64,000 nt of DNA from Cryptomeria japonica (Eukaryota; Streptophyta; Pinopsida; Cupressales; Cupressaceae): contig NC_081410.1 in assembly GCF_030272615.1 (NCBI RefSeq), positions 506,274,442 to 506,338,441 on the forward strand, in the 5' to 3' direction. The translations under genes were made by a program, and so were the position numbers. Positions within the stretch are counted from its first letter, which is position 1. Each line of letters begins with the position of its first letter. The notes under the pieces are model-generated. The model saw only the letters and a program-made list of their open reading frames with translations, was not told the DNA's origin and ran no database searches. Shown here one piece after another: positions 25,157 through 38,038 of this stretch.

Positions 25157-25392
25157 GGCATTGATGGCAATATACAAAGATATCACTCAGCATCACATCT
25201 TCTCCCTATTGTTGTAGCTACAAATATCTTCCCAGCTTCACATCTTCTCCCCCTTTGACAATAATGCCAAAGTGGAGGCACAAGCTTCCCTGTTCCACTA
25301 TGTTGCTCCCCCTGAGGAGTAGCATCCTTCAACACATCAATCCTGAAAAAGATTGGACACTGCAATACCTGATTGATGTGGAGCACATACTT

Positions 25393-28300
25393 TTAGTTCA
25401 CCTCTTGAAGGGGCAACACCCCTAACTCACCTCTTAGGTAGGCAAAATTAGCCTTTGGTAGAGGCTTGGTGAATATGTCTACTAACTGCTCCTTACTGGG
25501 AACATGTTCTAATGCCACTTCTTTGTTCTGAACCTTTTCCCTCAAGAAATGATACTTGAGTTCAAAGTTCTTGGTTCTAGCATGTAAAACTGGATTCTTG
25601 GAAATGTTAATTGTACTTGTATTGTCACAGAATATACTTACCGGTTCAAATACAGGAACTTTGAAGCCATTCAATACATGCTTCATCCAAATAGTTTGGG
25701 TACAGTTCATAAAAGCTGCAACATACTCTGCTTCTGCTATAGACAGAGAGATACAGCTCTACTTTTTACTCATCCATGAGACCAATCTACCACTGAGAAA
25801 GAATGCACCACTGGTTGTGCTCTTCCGGTCATCTACATTACCAGCCCAATCAACACCTTTGAACACTTTCAGGTTGAACTCATTATTGTATGGATACCAT
25901 AACCCATAGTCAATAGTTCCTTTCAGATATCTAAGAATCCACTTGACTGCTACCAAGTGGGATTCTCTTGGGCTTTGCTGAAACCGAGCGGTAATACCCA
26001 CTGCATGTGCAATGTCTGGTTTGCTATGCACTACATAATGCAACTTACCAATCATTGATCAGTATTCCTTCTCATTTACCAATGCTGAGTTATCTTCTTT
26101 TGATAGTTTACAACCGGTCAACATTGGTGTACCAACCAATTTACTATCTTCCATGCCAAAGGTCTTCAACACCTCTTTGACATACTTGGATTGAGTAATA
26201 AAGATTCCATCTTTCATTTGTTGAATCTACAGTCCAATGAAGAACTTAATCTCCCCTATGAGTGACATCTCAAATTCCTTCTTCATCTCATTGGCAAAAT
26301 CATGACTCATCTTGTCATCACCTCCAAAGATGATGTCATCAACAAATACTTCACAGATCAGAATTTGATCTCCTTCCGATTTCAAGTAGATATTGCTATC
26401 TTCACTTGTTCTTTCAAATCCAATCTTCACAAGATGGGAGTGCAAGCATTCATACCAAGCTCTAGGTGCCTGCTTTAGTCCATATAAGGCTTTATGTAGC
26501 CTACACACCATGTCACTGTCTTTTGATAGGGAAAACCCATCTGGTTGCTCTATATACACCTCCTCTTCAAGTATTCCATTTAGGAATCAGATTTTACATC
26601 CATTTGGTATACCTTGAATCCTTTAAAAGTTGCATATGCAAGAAGCATATAAACTCCCTCCAATCTGGCTACTGGAGCAAAGGTTTCTCCATAGTCTTCT
26701 CCTTCTTCTTGAGTATACCCCTTACACACCAGTCTGGCTTTGTTTCTTATCACTGTCCCATCTTCATTTAGCTTATTTCTGAAAATCCATTTGGTACCAA
26801 TGACATTTTTATGCTCCGGTCTGGGTACTAAGGACCATGTACCATTCTTTTCTATCTGATCAAGCTCCTCTTCCATTTCCTTGATCCAATCTTCAACTTT
26901 ATGTGCCTCTTTCAATGATTTAGGCTCAAATTCAGAGATCATACATGAGTTTTCTCTGACCTTTCTTCTTGTAAGAATTCTTGCATCTTTGTCTCCTATG
27001 ATCTGCTTTGGATCATGATTGAGTTTGACATACCTAGCTATATTCTTAATAGCTTCCTCTTGATTTTCTTCATCATCCTCATCTTCATCAGCATCTATCG
27101 GTGTAGGAGCACAGTTGCTGGTATTGGGCAAATTTGCAACCGGTTCCCAGAAGGTTACTATCGGTTCATCTCCTGCATGCTCTCTACCAGTCTCCTCAGA
27201 TTTCTCAAAGTTTTCATCAACCCTAACATTGATGCTTTCAACAATTCTCTGAGTCCTATTGTTGAAACATTTGAGAGCTTTTCTCTTAGTGGAATACCCT
27301 AGGAATATTCCCTCATCACATTTGGCATCAAACTTGCTCTTATGTTCACTCCTCTTGATATAACATTTACTACCAAACACTCTAAAGTAGCTTACCACTG
27401 GTGTCTTACCGGTCCAGTACTCATAAGGAGTCTTATCCTTTCCTTTCTTGATGAGTACTCAGTTCATTGTGTAGACTACAGTGCTCACCAGTTCTCTCCA
27501 AAAGGTGTGAGTGACCTTTCCTTGGATCAACATAGTTCTAGCCACTTCAACCACAGTCTGATTGTTCCTCTCTGCTAGGCCATTCTGTCATGGAGTCTGG
27601 GGGGAAGATAATTGCCTCTTGATGCCATTCTCTTCACAATATTTGTTGAATTCATCGGAAGTGAATTCCCCTCCTTGATCAGTTCTAAGGCATTTGATTC
27701 TTCTACCACTTTCCTTTTCTACCAATGCTCTGAAGGCTTTGAACTTTCCAAAAGCTTCAGATTTGTCCTTCAAGAATGTGACCCACATCATTCTTGAGCA
27801 ATCATCTGTAAGAATCATAAAATACCTATCTCCTTGCACACTCCTAGTCTTCATAGGACCACACAAATCAGTATGCACAAGATCAAGTAGATTGTCAGCA
27901 GTGAAAGATTTACCTTTGAAGGTTGAGGAAGACATTTTCCCCAGTTGACACTCTCTGCACAAAGGATTTTCCGGTTTGCTCAGGACAGCTAATCCTCTAA
28001 CTACCTTGGTCTTATTGGCCTTCACAATGTTATCAAAGTTTACATGGTAGAGTCTCCTATGCCATATCTAGATATCATCAAACTTAGCCATAAGACATGT
28101 ACTTATATTTGCATTCAACTGAAATAAGTTACCTTTGGTCTGCATACTAGTGGCCATCAGTTCACCATTCTTTCCTTTGATTTTGCAGACTCCATTTTTG
28201 AGTTCCAGAGTGAGTCTACCATCATTCAATTAGGCAACACTCAATAGATTGTATCTGAGACCTTCTACCCAATACAAATTGTCAGCACTACTCTTTCCAT

Positions 28301-29427
28301 TTAGAGAGATGGACCCTCTTCCTTTGACCATACATGGTGCATCATTACCAAAGCAAACCACACCACCATCATACTCTTCCAGGGATATAAACTTGCTTCG
28401 GTCACTAGTCATATGGTGAGAGCAACCACTATCAATAATCCACTCATTGGAATTATCAAAGTGGGAGACAACAACCCTCTTGTCTGACACATCCTCCGTG
28501 ACTGCAACAAACACAATATCTTCATTTTCTTCATCTTCTGATTCCTCCTTTGAATTTCTTGAACCTTTCCGGTTTGTCCTTGCTATCACTATTAGGACAG
28601 TTTATAGCTATGTGTCCTATCCGATTACAAGAGAAGCATTTCAAAGGAAGCTTACCTCTGTATTTGCCGGTTCCCTTAGGAAGTCTCTTGGCAAGAAGAG
28701 CTTCAAATTCCATCAGAATCTCCTTATCATCCATTTCTTTGCTCTATCTTGGTTCACTGTTGGTGCTTTCTTCTTTTAATTTTCTGGATGGTGCAATAGA
28801 TGCTCTAAAAGTTGATTCAGTCTTCTGAAGACTTCCATCAAAACTATTTAGCTCATAGGCTATTAATTTAGCAATGATGGAGTCTAGGGATACCTTAGTC
28901 TTGTCTATTGATCTCAACTCCTAAATAGCAACAACCCTTATTACATAGATCAGTAATAGAGATCTCAATACTTTGCTAACAACGGTGGAATCTTCCATTT
29001 CACCACCTGCACTCTTGATATCTCCAACAACGGTTTTGATTCGTATTGCATATTGTTTAATGGTCTCACCTTCAACCATCCGCATGTCTTCAAACTTCCC
29101 TCTAAGGCTTTCTTCCTTAGCTTGTTTTACATGCTCATCACCCCCATACATACTTTCAAGAGTATCCCATACTTCTTTGGGATTCTCTTTATCTTGGACA
29201 TCAATAAACTCAATGTCAGATAGGCTACTGATTAGGGCCTCCATGACTTGCCCATTCTCCTGAATCTCTCTCTTTTGGTCATCGGTGAGAGTATCGGTAG
29301 GGATAACATAAATGTTCTTAACATAGCTCCAATATTGAGCACCCATGCTTCTGATGTATATCTACATTCTATCCTTCCATATTTTAAAGTTATCTCTGTT
29401 AAACTTTGGACCTTCCCTCTTCATCAT
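25393..29427 (-). pseudogene. Gag-pol polyprotein relic of copia copy C
   Basis: This is a nearly full-length copia polyprotein of about 1,345 codons starting MMKREGPKFNRD at 29427. It shows a Gag domain, a CCHC knuckle (CFSCNRIGHIAINC near 28630), a protease motif DSGCSHHMTS near 28420, GAG-pre-integrase with LCRECQLGK, an integrase core (HTDLCGPM, LRTDQGGEF), a long linker, and reverse transcriptase with GTKWIFRNKL, YGLKQAPRAWY and FVDD. RNase H follows and the frame ends GVLPLQEVN. Frameshifts lie near 28540 and at about 26575, where one base is missing in the DVKSAFLNG motif. Stops include one at codon 22. It is closely similar to B and more distant from A. The protein would have made a copia particle, but this copy cannot. 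Confidence 0.94.
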
Positions 29428-29498
29428 TACAATAGGATCTTTCCCTCAAGCGATTAAGCTTACAGTGCAGAGGACCTGGAGGATGCTCTGATACCAAT

Positions 29499-30953
29499 CG
29501 ATAACTCAATGATGAATGCTAAGTACCAGACCGGTACTGAGAGGGGGGGGGTGAATTAGTATAGGTACACATTTTTTTCCTAACTGGTTTGATTGTAGAC
29601 TGTAAATTACTGGCAATCTCTAACACCGGTTTAGACCAGACTACTACCGGTTAAACATAGTGCAACTGTGAAAGACATGAACTGGTCAAGATTCTTAGCT
29701 TTCCACACAACCTACTTCCTCATTTCCATTTTGTCCTTATGCATAAATAGATAATCTATCACCAGAAATGTAATAACTTACTAGTATAACATGATTCACC
29801 ACTTGATAACGTGGAAACCCAACTGGGAAAAACCATGGTGGGGAGGAATACCCTCAAGCTAATTTGAACTCTTTTGAAGTCCACTCTGTTAGAAGCCTAG
29901 TCCGATTAAAGACTATTACAATAGGTTCTGTTAGGAACTGATCCTATTGGGGATCACCCGGTTAAGGGATGGCTAGAATACCCGGTTAGGGGTTAAACCC
30001 TGTTAGAGGTTACCTTGTTAGAGGATTTTATAAACTCAATGGGTTTGAGTCACCCTGTTAAAGGATTACAACAAGCTGGTTAAAGCTACCCGGTTAAGGG
30101 ATTTTCCATCTGTTGAATTAGTTAAAGATCAACAGGTATTACAATGATCTAGTAATAGCACTCAATGCCAATGCAGATCCACTTTAGTTCCTTGCTTCTG
30201 CACACACACTATGCAAGTATCAGTCCTCTCATCTAGTCTGGCAAGAATCACGTATCTTTGCAGTTAGACACACACACAACATTTTCCAACAATCTCAACA
30301 TGAAACAAAACATCGACCTTATAGAATACAGATAGGTTGGCAGCATAAACCCTAAACCCTAAACACTTAGGTTTTAGCAATTGATCGGTTCAATCCTGAC
30401 CATTGAACACTTTGCATTTGAATACAATGGTCTTGAATAGATCTCAATACATTCTCCATCATTTGTTCTTCATCGCTTCATGGAGGCGATATCCCATCAC
30501 GCGTTCTCCACCGTTTGCAAAGACTTCGCACATTCCCGAGGTAGATAGGATCAATCTCCTTCATGTAAGATCCGTCACGTGCAGGAGACTGATGTGGCAA
30601 CATGATCTGATCTCCATTATAATGTTAACTCATCACACAATGTCATTGGTTGAATCACATAGGCTTGGAACACTTCAACTGGAAACCCCGAAGCTAAGAC
30701 TACCAACCGGTAGTCCTACCACATTCCATGTACCGGTTCTCATTCCGACATACCGGTTCTGGTTCACAACATCATATCAGTTCACTTGGACAAGCATACC
30801 ACTTCACTTATTACACATATATCGGTTTACACCACCATACCCGTTCTCTTTGCCAGTTGCTTAAGTTCACTATACCGGTTCACTTCTTAGTATATTAGCA
30901 TCAATGACAACATACAATATCATCATGTCATCATACTCTTGCACATATGCCAA
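29499..30953 (-). repeat. 5' LTR of copia copy C
   Basis: It aligns throughout with 23635-25144. Its first base pair is CG instead of TG. Its end is cut at GCCAA, and the final TA is missing. The primer site next to it reads TTGGTATCAGAGC on the minus strand (29485-29497). A telomere-like AAACCCTAAACCCTAAAC lies at 30347-30364, and a TATA-like box at 30317-30326. It lacks about 75 bp present in the other LTR near the 23930-24000 region. Confidence 0.92.
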
Positions 30954-33531
30954 GAGCGAGCCCACTTTCTCTTGATATTGTTAAATCCATGCCACCTAAA
31001 CATGTTGAGATCCCTCAATTAGAACTCTATAATAGAAAAGGTGATCCTCGTACGCATGTCAAAACATTTCAAACCTTATGTACCGATTTTGCTTATGATC
31101 AAAGATTTCTTGCAAAATTGTTTACAAGAACACTAAGAGATAAGGCTTTACAATTTTATTTCTCTTTGCCTTTTTATTCTATCACTTCCTTTCAGCAACT
31201 GGCAAATGCTTTCATCCAACAATTTCAGAACAACATTGGTACTAAAATCACTTTGACTGATTTAATGCATTGTAAACAAGGTGTTAAAGAAAAAGTGACT
31301 GATTTCATTGGTAGATATAAGCATTTGTGTGCTCAAATTTCTTTTCATGTACTTGATAATGATATTCAAAGAATTTTCATTTCTAATTTACAAAAAGATA
31401 TCAGGGAAAAACTTTTTTTGTTTGAGTTTACTTCCTTTCCGTAGTTGTGCGCAACAATCCACAATTATCAACTGACTATGAGTCAAATGGAGCAATCCAC
31501 TGCTATGGCTTTGAGTGATAAGGGGGAGAGTGTTCAACAACCATTTGTGAAGTTCAAACCAATAAAAATCTTCATCAAGTTCAATGATACAATCAACAAC
31601 AACAATGTGAATGCTACAACAGGTGTGCCTTCTATTTCTAAACTTTTCCAAAGAAAAAAACAATTTACTTCTTTGAATGAATCTTTACATAGTATTATGT
31701 CTCAGTTGTTGCACATAAGTGTTATCAAACTTCCTCCTATAAAACCAGTTGATCCTTCTAAACTTGCATCCCCTTATTTTGATAACAATTCATTTTGTAA
31801 ATTTCATTGTTAGCTTGGTCATGATACACAAAAATGTTTCGCATTAAAAAATAAGATTCAAGATTTGACTGATAATATTACTATATCTGTGGTAGGTGTG
31901 AATGATAAAGGGAATAAATCAGTAGCTCCTCCTAATCAAAATCTTAATATTTTCACTAATCCCTTTCCTTCTCATACCTCTAACGTTATTGAGATTGTGC
32001 CTAATTCTTTCTCTTCAGTGGAATTCACCTCTATGGCTCCGAACTTGGTAAATATGGTAGAAAAACAAGATACGCCTAAGGATCCTTGTATTACATTTGA
32101 CCCTAGTAAGACCATTAGAGCACCTGATGGCCCTTTATAGATAGTTGCGAAGGTTACAAATATGTCTTGCCGTGGTGCCCTTATCGAGCCCTCTTGCATG
32201 GTTAATATCATAATTGAAGAGTATCTTTTCACTTTCCAATTGCATAAACCAATATATGATGCTTCTAATGTGGTTGTGAAGTCATTTGATGGATTCTCTT
32301 GTCCTACCATTGGCTCTATCACCCTTCCTATTTAAGTTCATAGTAAATCCATGGATGTTGACTTTGTTATCATAACCTCTTCTAAGAAATTTTGTGTGAA
32401 GCTGGGCTATCCTTGGCTATCTTCCATGAAGGCTATTTTTAATCCAATCCACAAGTGTGTGAAATTTCCTCACAATGGAGAAATCATAACCGTGAACCAT
32501 AGCTTATTTTGTCCAATCGACAGAAGCCCCGACATTCCTATTGATTTCTTTTGGCCTAAACAATTTCAATCTCTTCCATCAAAGAGTGATGCTCTTTTTC
32601 AATCTTATCAAAAATGGAAGAAAGATATGATCTTATCCTTAAGTCAACCTAGATCCCCAACACTTGACATTCCTATTATTCTTCAAGATGAGGTTCTTCC
32701 CCTCATGGATATAACTAATCTCCCTCCTAAGGAATATCCTCAACCTATTCCTATGGATGTGACTATACCTTCTCTTAAGAAGAACAACAATATTCCTCCT
32801 AAGGTTAGTCCTATACCTCCTCCTCATGATGGACCTGGTCTTCTTCCTTCACCTACCATTCCTCCTTTCTATGGTGCAGTTCCACCTCCTTCTTCTTATT
32901 GAGAGAAGAGGCTTGCTTCTCCTCTTGTTCAACCAAAAATACCTCAACCTAAACCTTCAACTATCAAGGAGAGAAACATACCTACTTTTTCAGGTGTTCC
33001 TCCTCCTTCTCAGCCTTCCACTAAGACTCGACATAATCATTGTGCAATAGAGCCCTGACAAAGATGTCGTGTTCAAGCTTGTGAAGCTATCCCTCAAAAT
33101 ACTCAATCTCCTTAGACTCTGACAATTAACATGATTCCCCTTTCTCCCAAACAAAATGTTCAACCTACATCTCCAAATCATAAGTTGCACAAAATATGTG
33201 ATGGTTTTAGTCCTATTCATGTTCTTTCTCCTCTTTCTCTAATCTTTGATGAAGAAATGGGTGAAAATGTTATTCATAATGGAAATAAAACTCCTAATGC
33301 TTCTAATAGTGAGTATGAATATGTTTATGTGGAGAAGCAATTATCAACTGAATTTTCACAAGCCCTAATCCTAGCTCCTAGAATCGAACAAAGTGACTTA
33401 CAACATGAGCATAGTACTTGTTTGGATCTTGTGATAGCTCCATCTACTATGCTTGATGTCGCTCCTTTGGCATGTTGCTCGCCTTCCCAAATAGTGATCA
33501 ACAAGATCGGGAGGCAAATGTCATGCTAGAT
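30954..33531 (+). pseudogene. Ty3-type Gag-protease relic of element G
   Basis: One plus-strand frame covers about 860 codons with seven or so internal stops and no clear frameshift. The N-terminal part matches the retrotransposon Gag fold (GDPRTHVKTFQTLC, then FYSLPF-like and ITDLM-like segments). A degenerate knuckle, FCKFHC-stop-LGHDTQKC, lies near 31800-31840. A protease-like region follows (RGALIEPSCMVNII, then LGYPWLSSMKAIFNPIHKC). The usual DTGA/DGGS core reads IEPS, so catalytic Asp and Gly are absent. A Pro-rich tail (PPPHDGPGLLPSP) and a further 200 codons complete the frame. The Gag and protease resemble Tat-type Ty3 elements, but that lineage call is tentative. Confidence 0.8.
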
Positions 33532-34288
33532 TAGCAATATTAGCACTATAGATCCTCTCTCTTTCTTCTTTCTTGCTTTTTGTAACCATTCTTCTATGTA
33601 TCATTGTTCTTCTATTATCCTCTCAATGTCTACTTGAGGATGATGGAAAGCATTGCGATCTTTTCTTGGTCTCTTTCATGTTGACTCAAAAGACATCCTC
33701 TCTTCCCTTTCTTCTAAGGTAGTGTCCTTCTTTGGGGAATGATGGTTATTATATGCATTCACATACATGATATACATGAGTTATCATACAACACACTAAC
33801 CCCGAGGGAAGTGAAACTACCTTGTACCTCATGTTTTGTGTTCATTATCCTTGGGTTTATTCCTCTATTGGGGGCTAAATCCTTGCAATAACATGCTTCC
33901 TTTCTTCTCTCTCTCTTGGGTGTATCCTACCTTAAAGAAATCTCTTCCGATAAGGCGTGCATGATCGCTTTAATGTGGGGGCATACACTATGCTCATATT
34001 TTCCTTCTTGATACTTAAAATCACTTAGTGAAATTTGTTTTGCTTTGTAATCTTTAGTATCTTTGCTTTCATGACTCATCGTGAGGGGAAATTTTCTACT
34101 TATAGTCATGGTTCTCCGCTTCTCAATCTTCCCTTTTACTTTGTCAATCAAAGTCTTAAGATCCTAAGTCCACTGGGGGCTTGGCGCATCTTGCCTCCTT
34201 GACATGGTAGAAGTCTTTCAATCTTGTTTCCTTTTACTTTACTGATAGTATTAGCGTACGCTCATATTCCTGCTAAAGTGGGGCTAAA

Positions 34289-35200
34289 TGTAGTGTTATA
34301 AAATTGCGACCCTAAAAATTTTCCACCGAATTAGGGTCCTCATGCACATGAGATCAAATCCCCTAGCCTGATCGAAGACTAGAGACTGCTCAACCCTTAG
34401 AATTTGCTTCTTCCTTGGCGTCCGCACCACCTTGTCAATACTCTGCTCTGGAGAAAGGGGTAGGAAAAGGGCGTGGTGCCCCTATCCCCCCCTAGGATAC
34501 AAGCATTGCGCCCCTATCCCTGCCCTATTTTGGGGTAGGACCCTTTCCTAAGCATGCATTGTAGGTTGTGCAGTGAGCGGGAAAACTTCCCCAATGACGG
34601 TCTGTGACAAAATCAGTTTCATTAACCCTAATTGACATGTATTTAAGTTGAATTCTCCCTCTCATTTGGGTAAGTTGGTCAAGTTGGATAAGTTTAATAA
34701 GGTGAAAATTTGCGATCAAGCATTCAAGAGCATTCAAGCATCCCTTTCAAGCATTGAGCATCTCAAGTCTCTCTTCAAGGCTAGGTGTTGCATTCAAGTT
34801 GAGGATTCAAACATTGAAGAGGAAATTGATTCCAAAATTTAATTCCGCACAAGCGTTTCTATCAACATTTCTATCACAACCTCCCTTGAGGTGATTTAAA
34901 ATTCAGTCTTTCATTTACATCTACTTGCAAGTACTTTCTTTCATTACTTGGTTAATTCCAAAACTGGGGTTTGACGTGAAGGAAAACCCCCAATCCCAAC
35001 CCATTTTCCTCTCTTTTATGTGTGTAGGTTGCAGGTGCATAGTTGTACTTTCAAATTCAAGCTCCATTTGTAGAGGCGGAAAAACGCTTTTCATTTCGAG
35101 GATTTTTTGGAGGACCGTGTACATTCTCGCCATGGTCCTGACAACTTTTCCTCAAATTCGTAGGTCAACTTTGTCTTGACATATTACTGCTAGATCCAGG
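34289..35200 (+). repeat. 3' LTR of element G (right end approximate)
   Basis: It begins TGTAGTGTTATAAAATTGCG directly after the polypurine tract. A CCCTATCCC-type GC-rich block lies at about 34440-34560. The end is not determined, and only the start is supported. Confidence 0.55.
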
Positions 35201-36702
35201 TGCACAGCTTCATCCCATACCTTGATCTCAAGTTATAATCGGTTCTTTGTCACTTTTGCACTACATAATTCAATCTATTCCTTTTCATTTCAAATAGGAA
35301 GAGGGGATTAGCTTATCATTGCCATTTCATTTAGAATTCTATCTTCTTCTTTGGAGATTGAATCTAGTGAATTCTCCTCTCCTCTTCCAATGCAACTAGG
35401 TGAAAAGTGTTTGAAGGGAAGTCCATAGTGAAATTCTCATCTCTCCTTGGAGGGAAAGGGTAGTTTTCCTCTTGATCTCTCATTCACACATTTTTCACCT
35501 ACCAATACATTTTGGTGACATTACACTACTTTTTTTTCCACATATACAATATTTCACAAAGAAGTTCAATGAATATGTCAACACATATTATCTGTTCTTC
35601 ATATTTGTATCAATAGATATAAGTTGTACCATTTACAAATATAGCTATTATCTGTTCTACAAATATAGCTATTATGTATTCTTTATATAAGTTGTGCCAA
35701 TAGCTATAAGTTTTTCTCTTTGAATGTACACATTTTCAGATTTAATATAAAATATAGTTTTACCAGTCAAAAAAAAATTTGTTGATAGCAAGTGATACTC
35801 TTAGTGTCCTTGTTTTAAAATTATTCGATAAGAAATTTGAGTATTTCAATATATATGAGGAAAAAATAATGTTTTTGACCGTATGTGCATGAAATTGTTC
35901 TATTAAAAATTTGAGTATTTCAATATATATGACTAAAAATAAAAAAAAATTGTTCTATAACAAATTTGTGCCCAAATTTGAGCATCTATTCTAGCTCCAA
36001 AATGAAACAACACTATGGTGCGAGTAACATGTAGGTTAGCCGCATGTTTTACACGATCTTGCACACAACGACTGGGATTAACTAATAGGATATTTGAAAC
36101 CTACAAGTAACCTAGGTGTTAGCAATTTTTCTGACTAACATAGTCAACTATTTAATTTGTACAACATGTTATTGAGAACAATTCGCAGCCACGATGTATC
36201 AAGTTTGAGTAATCAACATGTTATGCAGATTGTACTACGATTTTGGGGTCAGAATAGTGTTTCAACACTGTGTACCCATCTAAATTTAATCAAGACTATT
36301 GTATCTCTATGATGTTTGAATACCTCAAACACTTTGCATGCATAACTTGTTTATGAATGGTTTGGTTTTTGTCATGAATACATTGATTTCAACATTAAAG
36401 TAGAATATGATTTTGAGATGAATTGCTTTTGATTGTATGTGCATGAATAACTCATTTCAATATGATTCTAAGCTTCCATTGACTGATTGTGGCTGTTTAC
36501 TGTTGATAATGTCTCTATGTCTGTGACAATGTACCATACTTTTTGTAAACCCTTCTTTGTGTGCGAAGTGATATGTAATTTGATGAGATTGTTCAATATG
36601 TATAGGACTAGGATGGGAAAACACTGAAAATGGCAACACATTATAGAATTGAAAGTTCAAGATGGCGGTGAAGGTTTGCATCATTTATCTTTAAGGGATA
36701 TT
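35201..36702. other. AT-rich stretch, possible 5' end region of the MULE
   Basis: A motif GAGCATCTATTCTAGCTCC at about 35980 matches the motif at 19619. It lies about 700 bp before the transposase relic, where a MULE terminus would be expected. The sequence AAATTTGAGTATTTCAATAT occurs twice about 80 bp apart (about 35833 and 35911). I saw no coding region and no inverted partner for the putative terminus. Confidence 0.4.
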
Positions 36703-37910
36703 TAGTGGATGCTAATTTGTTTTGAAAATGATTCTACGACAGACCTCTATGTAACGATTCCACTTGGTAGATTGGATGCATTCATCACTGGGAAATCATT
36801 GCATGAAGGTGTTGAAACCAAATTTGTTCGAAAGAGGCACACCACAGATGATAGTACTATGCACAATACACATACAACAAAGATGTATAGCCGGTTAGTA
36901 CACATATTCTTTCCTATTCTTTGTCTATGTTTAATGACATTATGACTCTTGCTGATAATGTGACAGTTGTTTTTGAAGGTATTTATGTTTATATGAACCA
37001 AAAGACAATAGGAATAAGTCACTGACTAAGAAGCAGGATCAAACATATCAGAAAAAATGAGGTTGTACATGCCACTTCATTATTAAGGTGTTATATGGTA
37101 GGCTAAATGTGGCCATCTTGACATTCAAGCAACCGTTGCATGTAGACAAGAGTGGTGAATCTTGTAATGGTGTGGATGATACCAACAATGACCTGCACTA
37201 TCAATTTGTGCCAAACCTTTTTGATGAATGCAAAGCATATATAGAGAGGTTGTTGCTGATGGATGTCAACATTGATGCTATTATGGACAAATATCTTGAT
37301 GGTCCCATTTTTTGTAATATGTTGAGGAAGAGAGATTCATTCATCACACACAAGGATGTTATGAACGTGTCGACGAGGGTCCATTCCATTCAGTCATGAA
37401 AGCATGTGCACGATGCCACTAGCATCTTAGAATGGGAAAACCAAGATGACACTAATTTTTTTTTTTCTAGTAGCCACAAGGTCCCAACACACCTTTCATT
37501 ATGGGAATACAAATGTCTTGGATGCTTGACATGATGGTTCAACACTCGCATAACTCAATCATCTCAATGGATTCGACATTTGTAACAAACAAATATGTGG
37601 TAAGTCTCCTCAAACTACTGATAATAAGTCATCAACATATTTTCATGTTTCCCTTTTCATTTGTGGATGCTCATGATCTTCGTGTTTTTTTTTAAAACAA
37701 TATCAATTGTATTCGTGTCTCATTTTTGACAAGCAAAAAGCAGGGGTGCTTGTCGCATGGGCTGTGACATCAAGGAACAAGATTTAGGACATTCAACTAT
37801 GGTTGATGGAGTTGAGAAGACTAGAAAAGGAAAAGAGGCCTAATTGGAGGATCAATGCATTTATCAAAGATGATGCAAGTGCAGAGATTCATGCGATAGA
37901 GTAAGTGCAT
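36703..37910 (+). pseudogene. MULE/SWIM-family transposase relic, 5' exons
   Basis: Pieces in order on the plus strand are an N-terminal segment (LYVTIPLGRLDAFITGKS, 36740-36795), a zinc-binding-like segment with GCTCHFIIKVLYGR near 37060, and a helical region to 37399. Then comes PFIMGIQMSWMLDMMVQHSHN with SMDSTF (37495-37600), which fits the first catalytic Asp of MULE transposases. After a GTAAGT donor at about 37600, the segment LIFDKQKAGVLVAWAVTSRN and FIKDDASAEIHAIE (37715-37909) carries the second Asp. GAGTAAGT at 37908 looks like another donor. Stops near 37058 and 37780 and a frame change near 37495 show decay. The match to MULE/SWIM-zinc-finger proteins is by remembered motif order. 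The gene continues at 44684 beyond element D. Confidence 0.75.
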
Positions 37911-38038
37911 GAGTGAAATGTTTGTCTACATAATATACAACATTCTGATATGCTTCTTCGTGTTTTATTTTATATGATGAGGCTCAATTAATCATTGTGT
38001 TTGTAACATGAGTTTTTTTCTTTGTCGTGTCATACTTT

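Larger units (their letters stand above)
21469..30953 (-). mobile_element. Tandem copia composite: internal B, LTR, internal C, LTR
   Basis: On the minus strand the order is LTR (30953-29499), complete internal region C, LTR (25144-23635), then a second internal region B that stops inside integrase at 21469. B and C are closely similar. The LTR between them has a primer site next to B and a polypurine tract next to C, so it serves both. Unequal recombination between two copies explains this better than two independent insertions. No target duplication can be tested, because the left end is truncated. The right end (GCCAA at 30953) has lost its last bases and meets Ty3-type gag sequence. Confidence 0.85.
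30954..35200 (+). mobile_element. Truncated Ty3/gypsy-type element G (gag-protease only)
   Basis: A plus-strand gag-protease frame is followed by about 750 bp with no reverse transcriptase or integrase. Next come a polypurine tract (AAAGTGGGGCTAAA, 34275-34288) and an LTR starting TGTAGTGTTATAAAATTGCG at 34289. The 5' LTR and Gag start were lost where copia copy C abuts. The right end cannot be fixed without a second LTR, and 35200 is an estimate. Having only gag and a protease-like region suggests a non-autonomous or internally deleted element. Confidence 0.75.
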
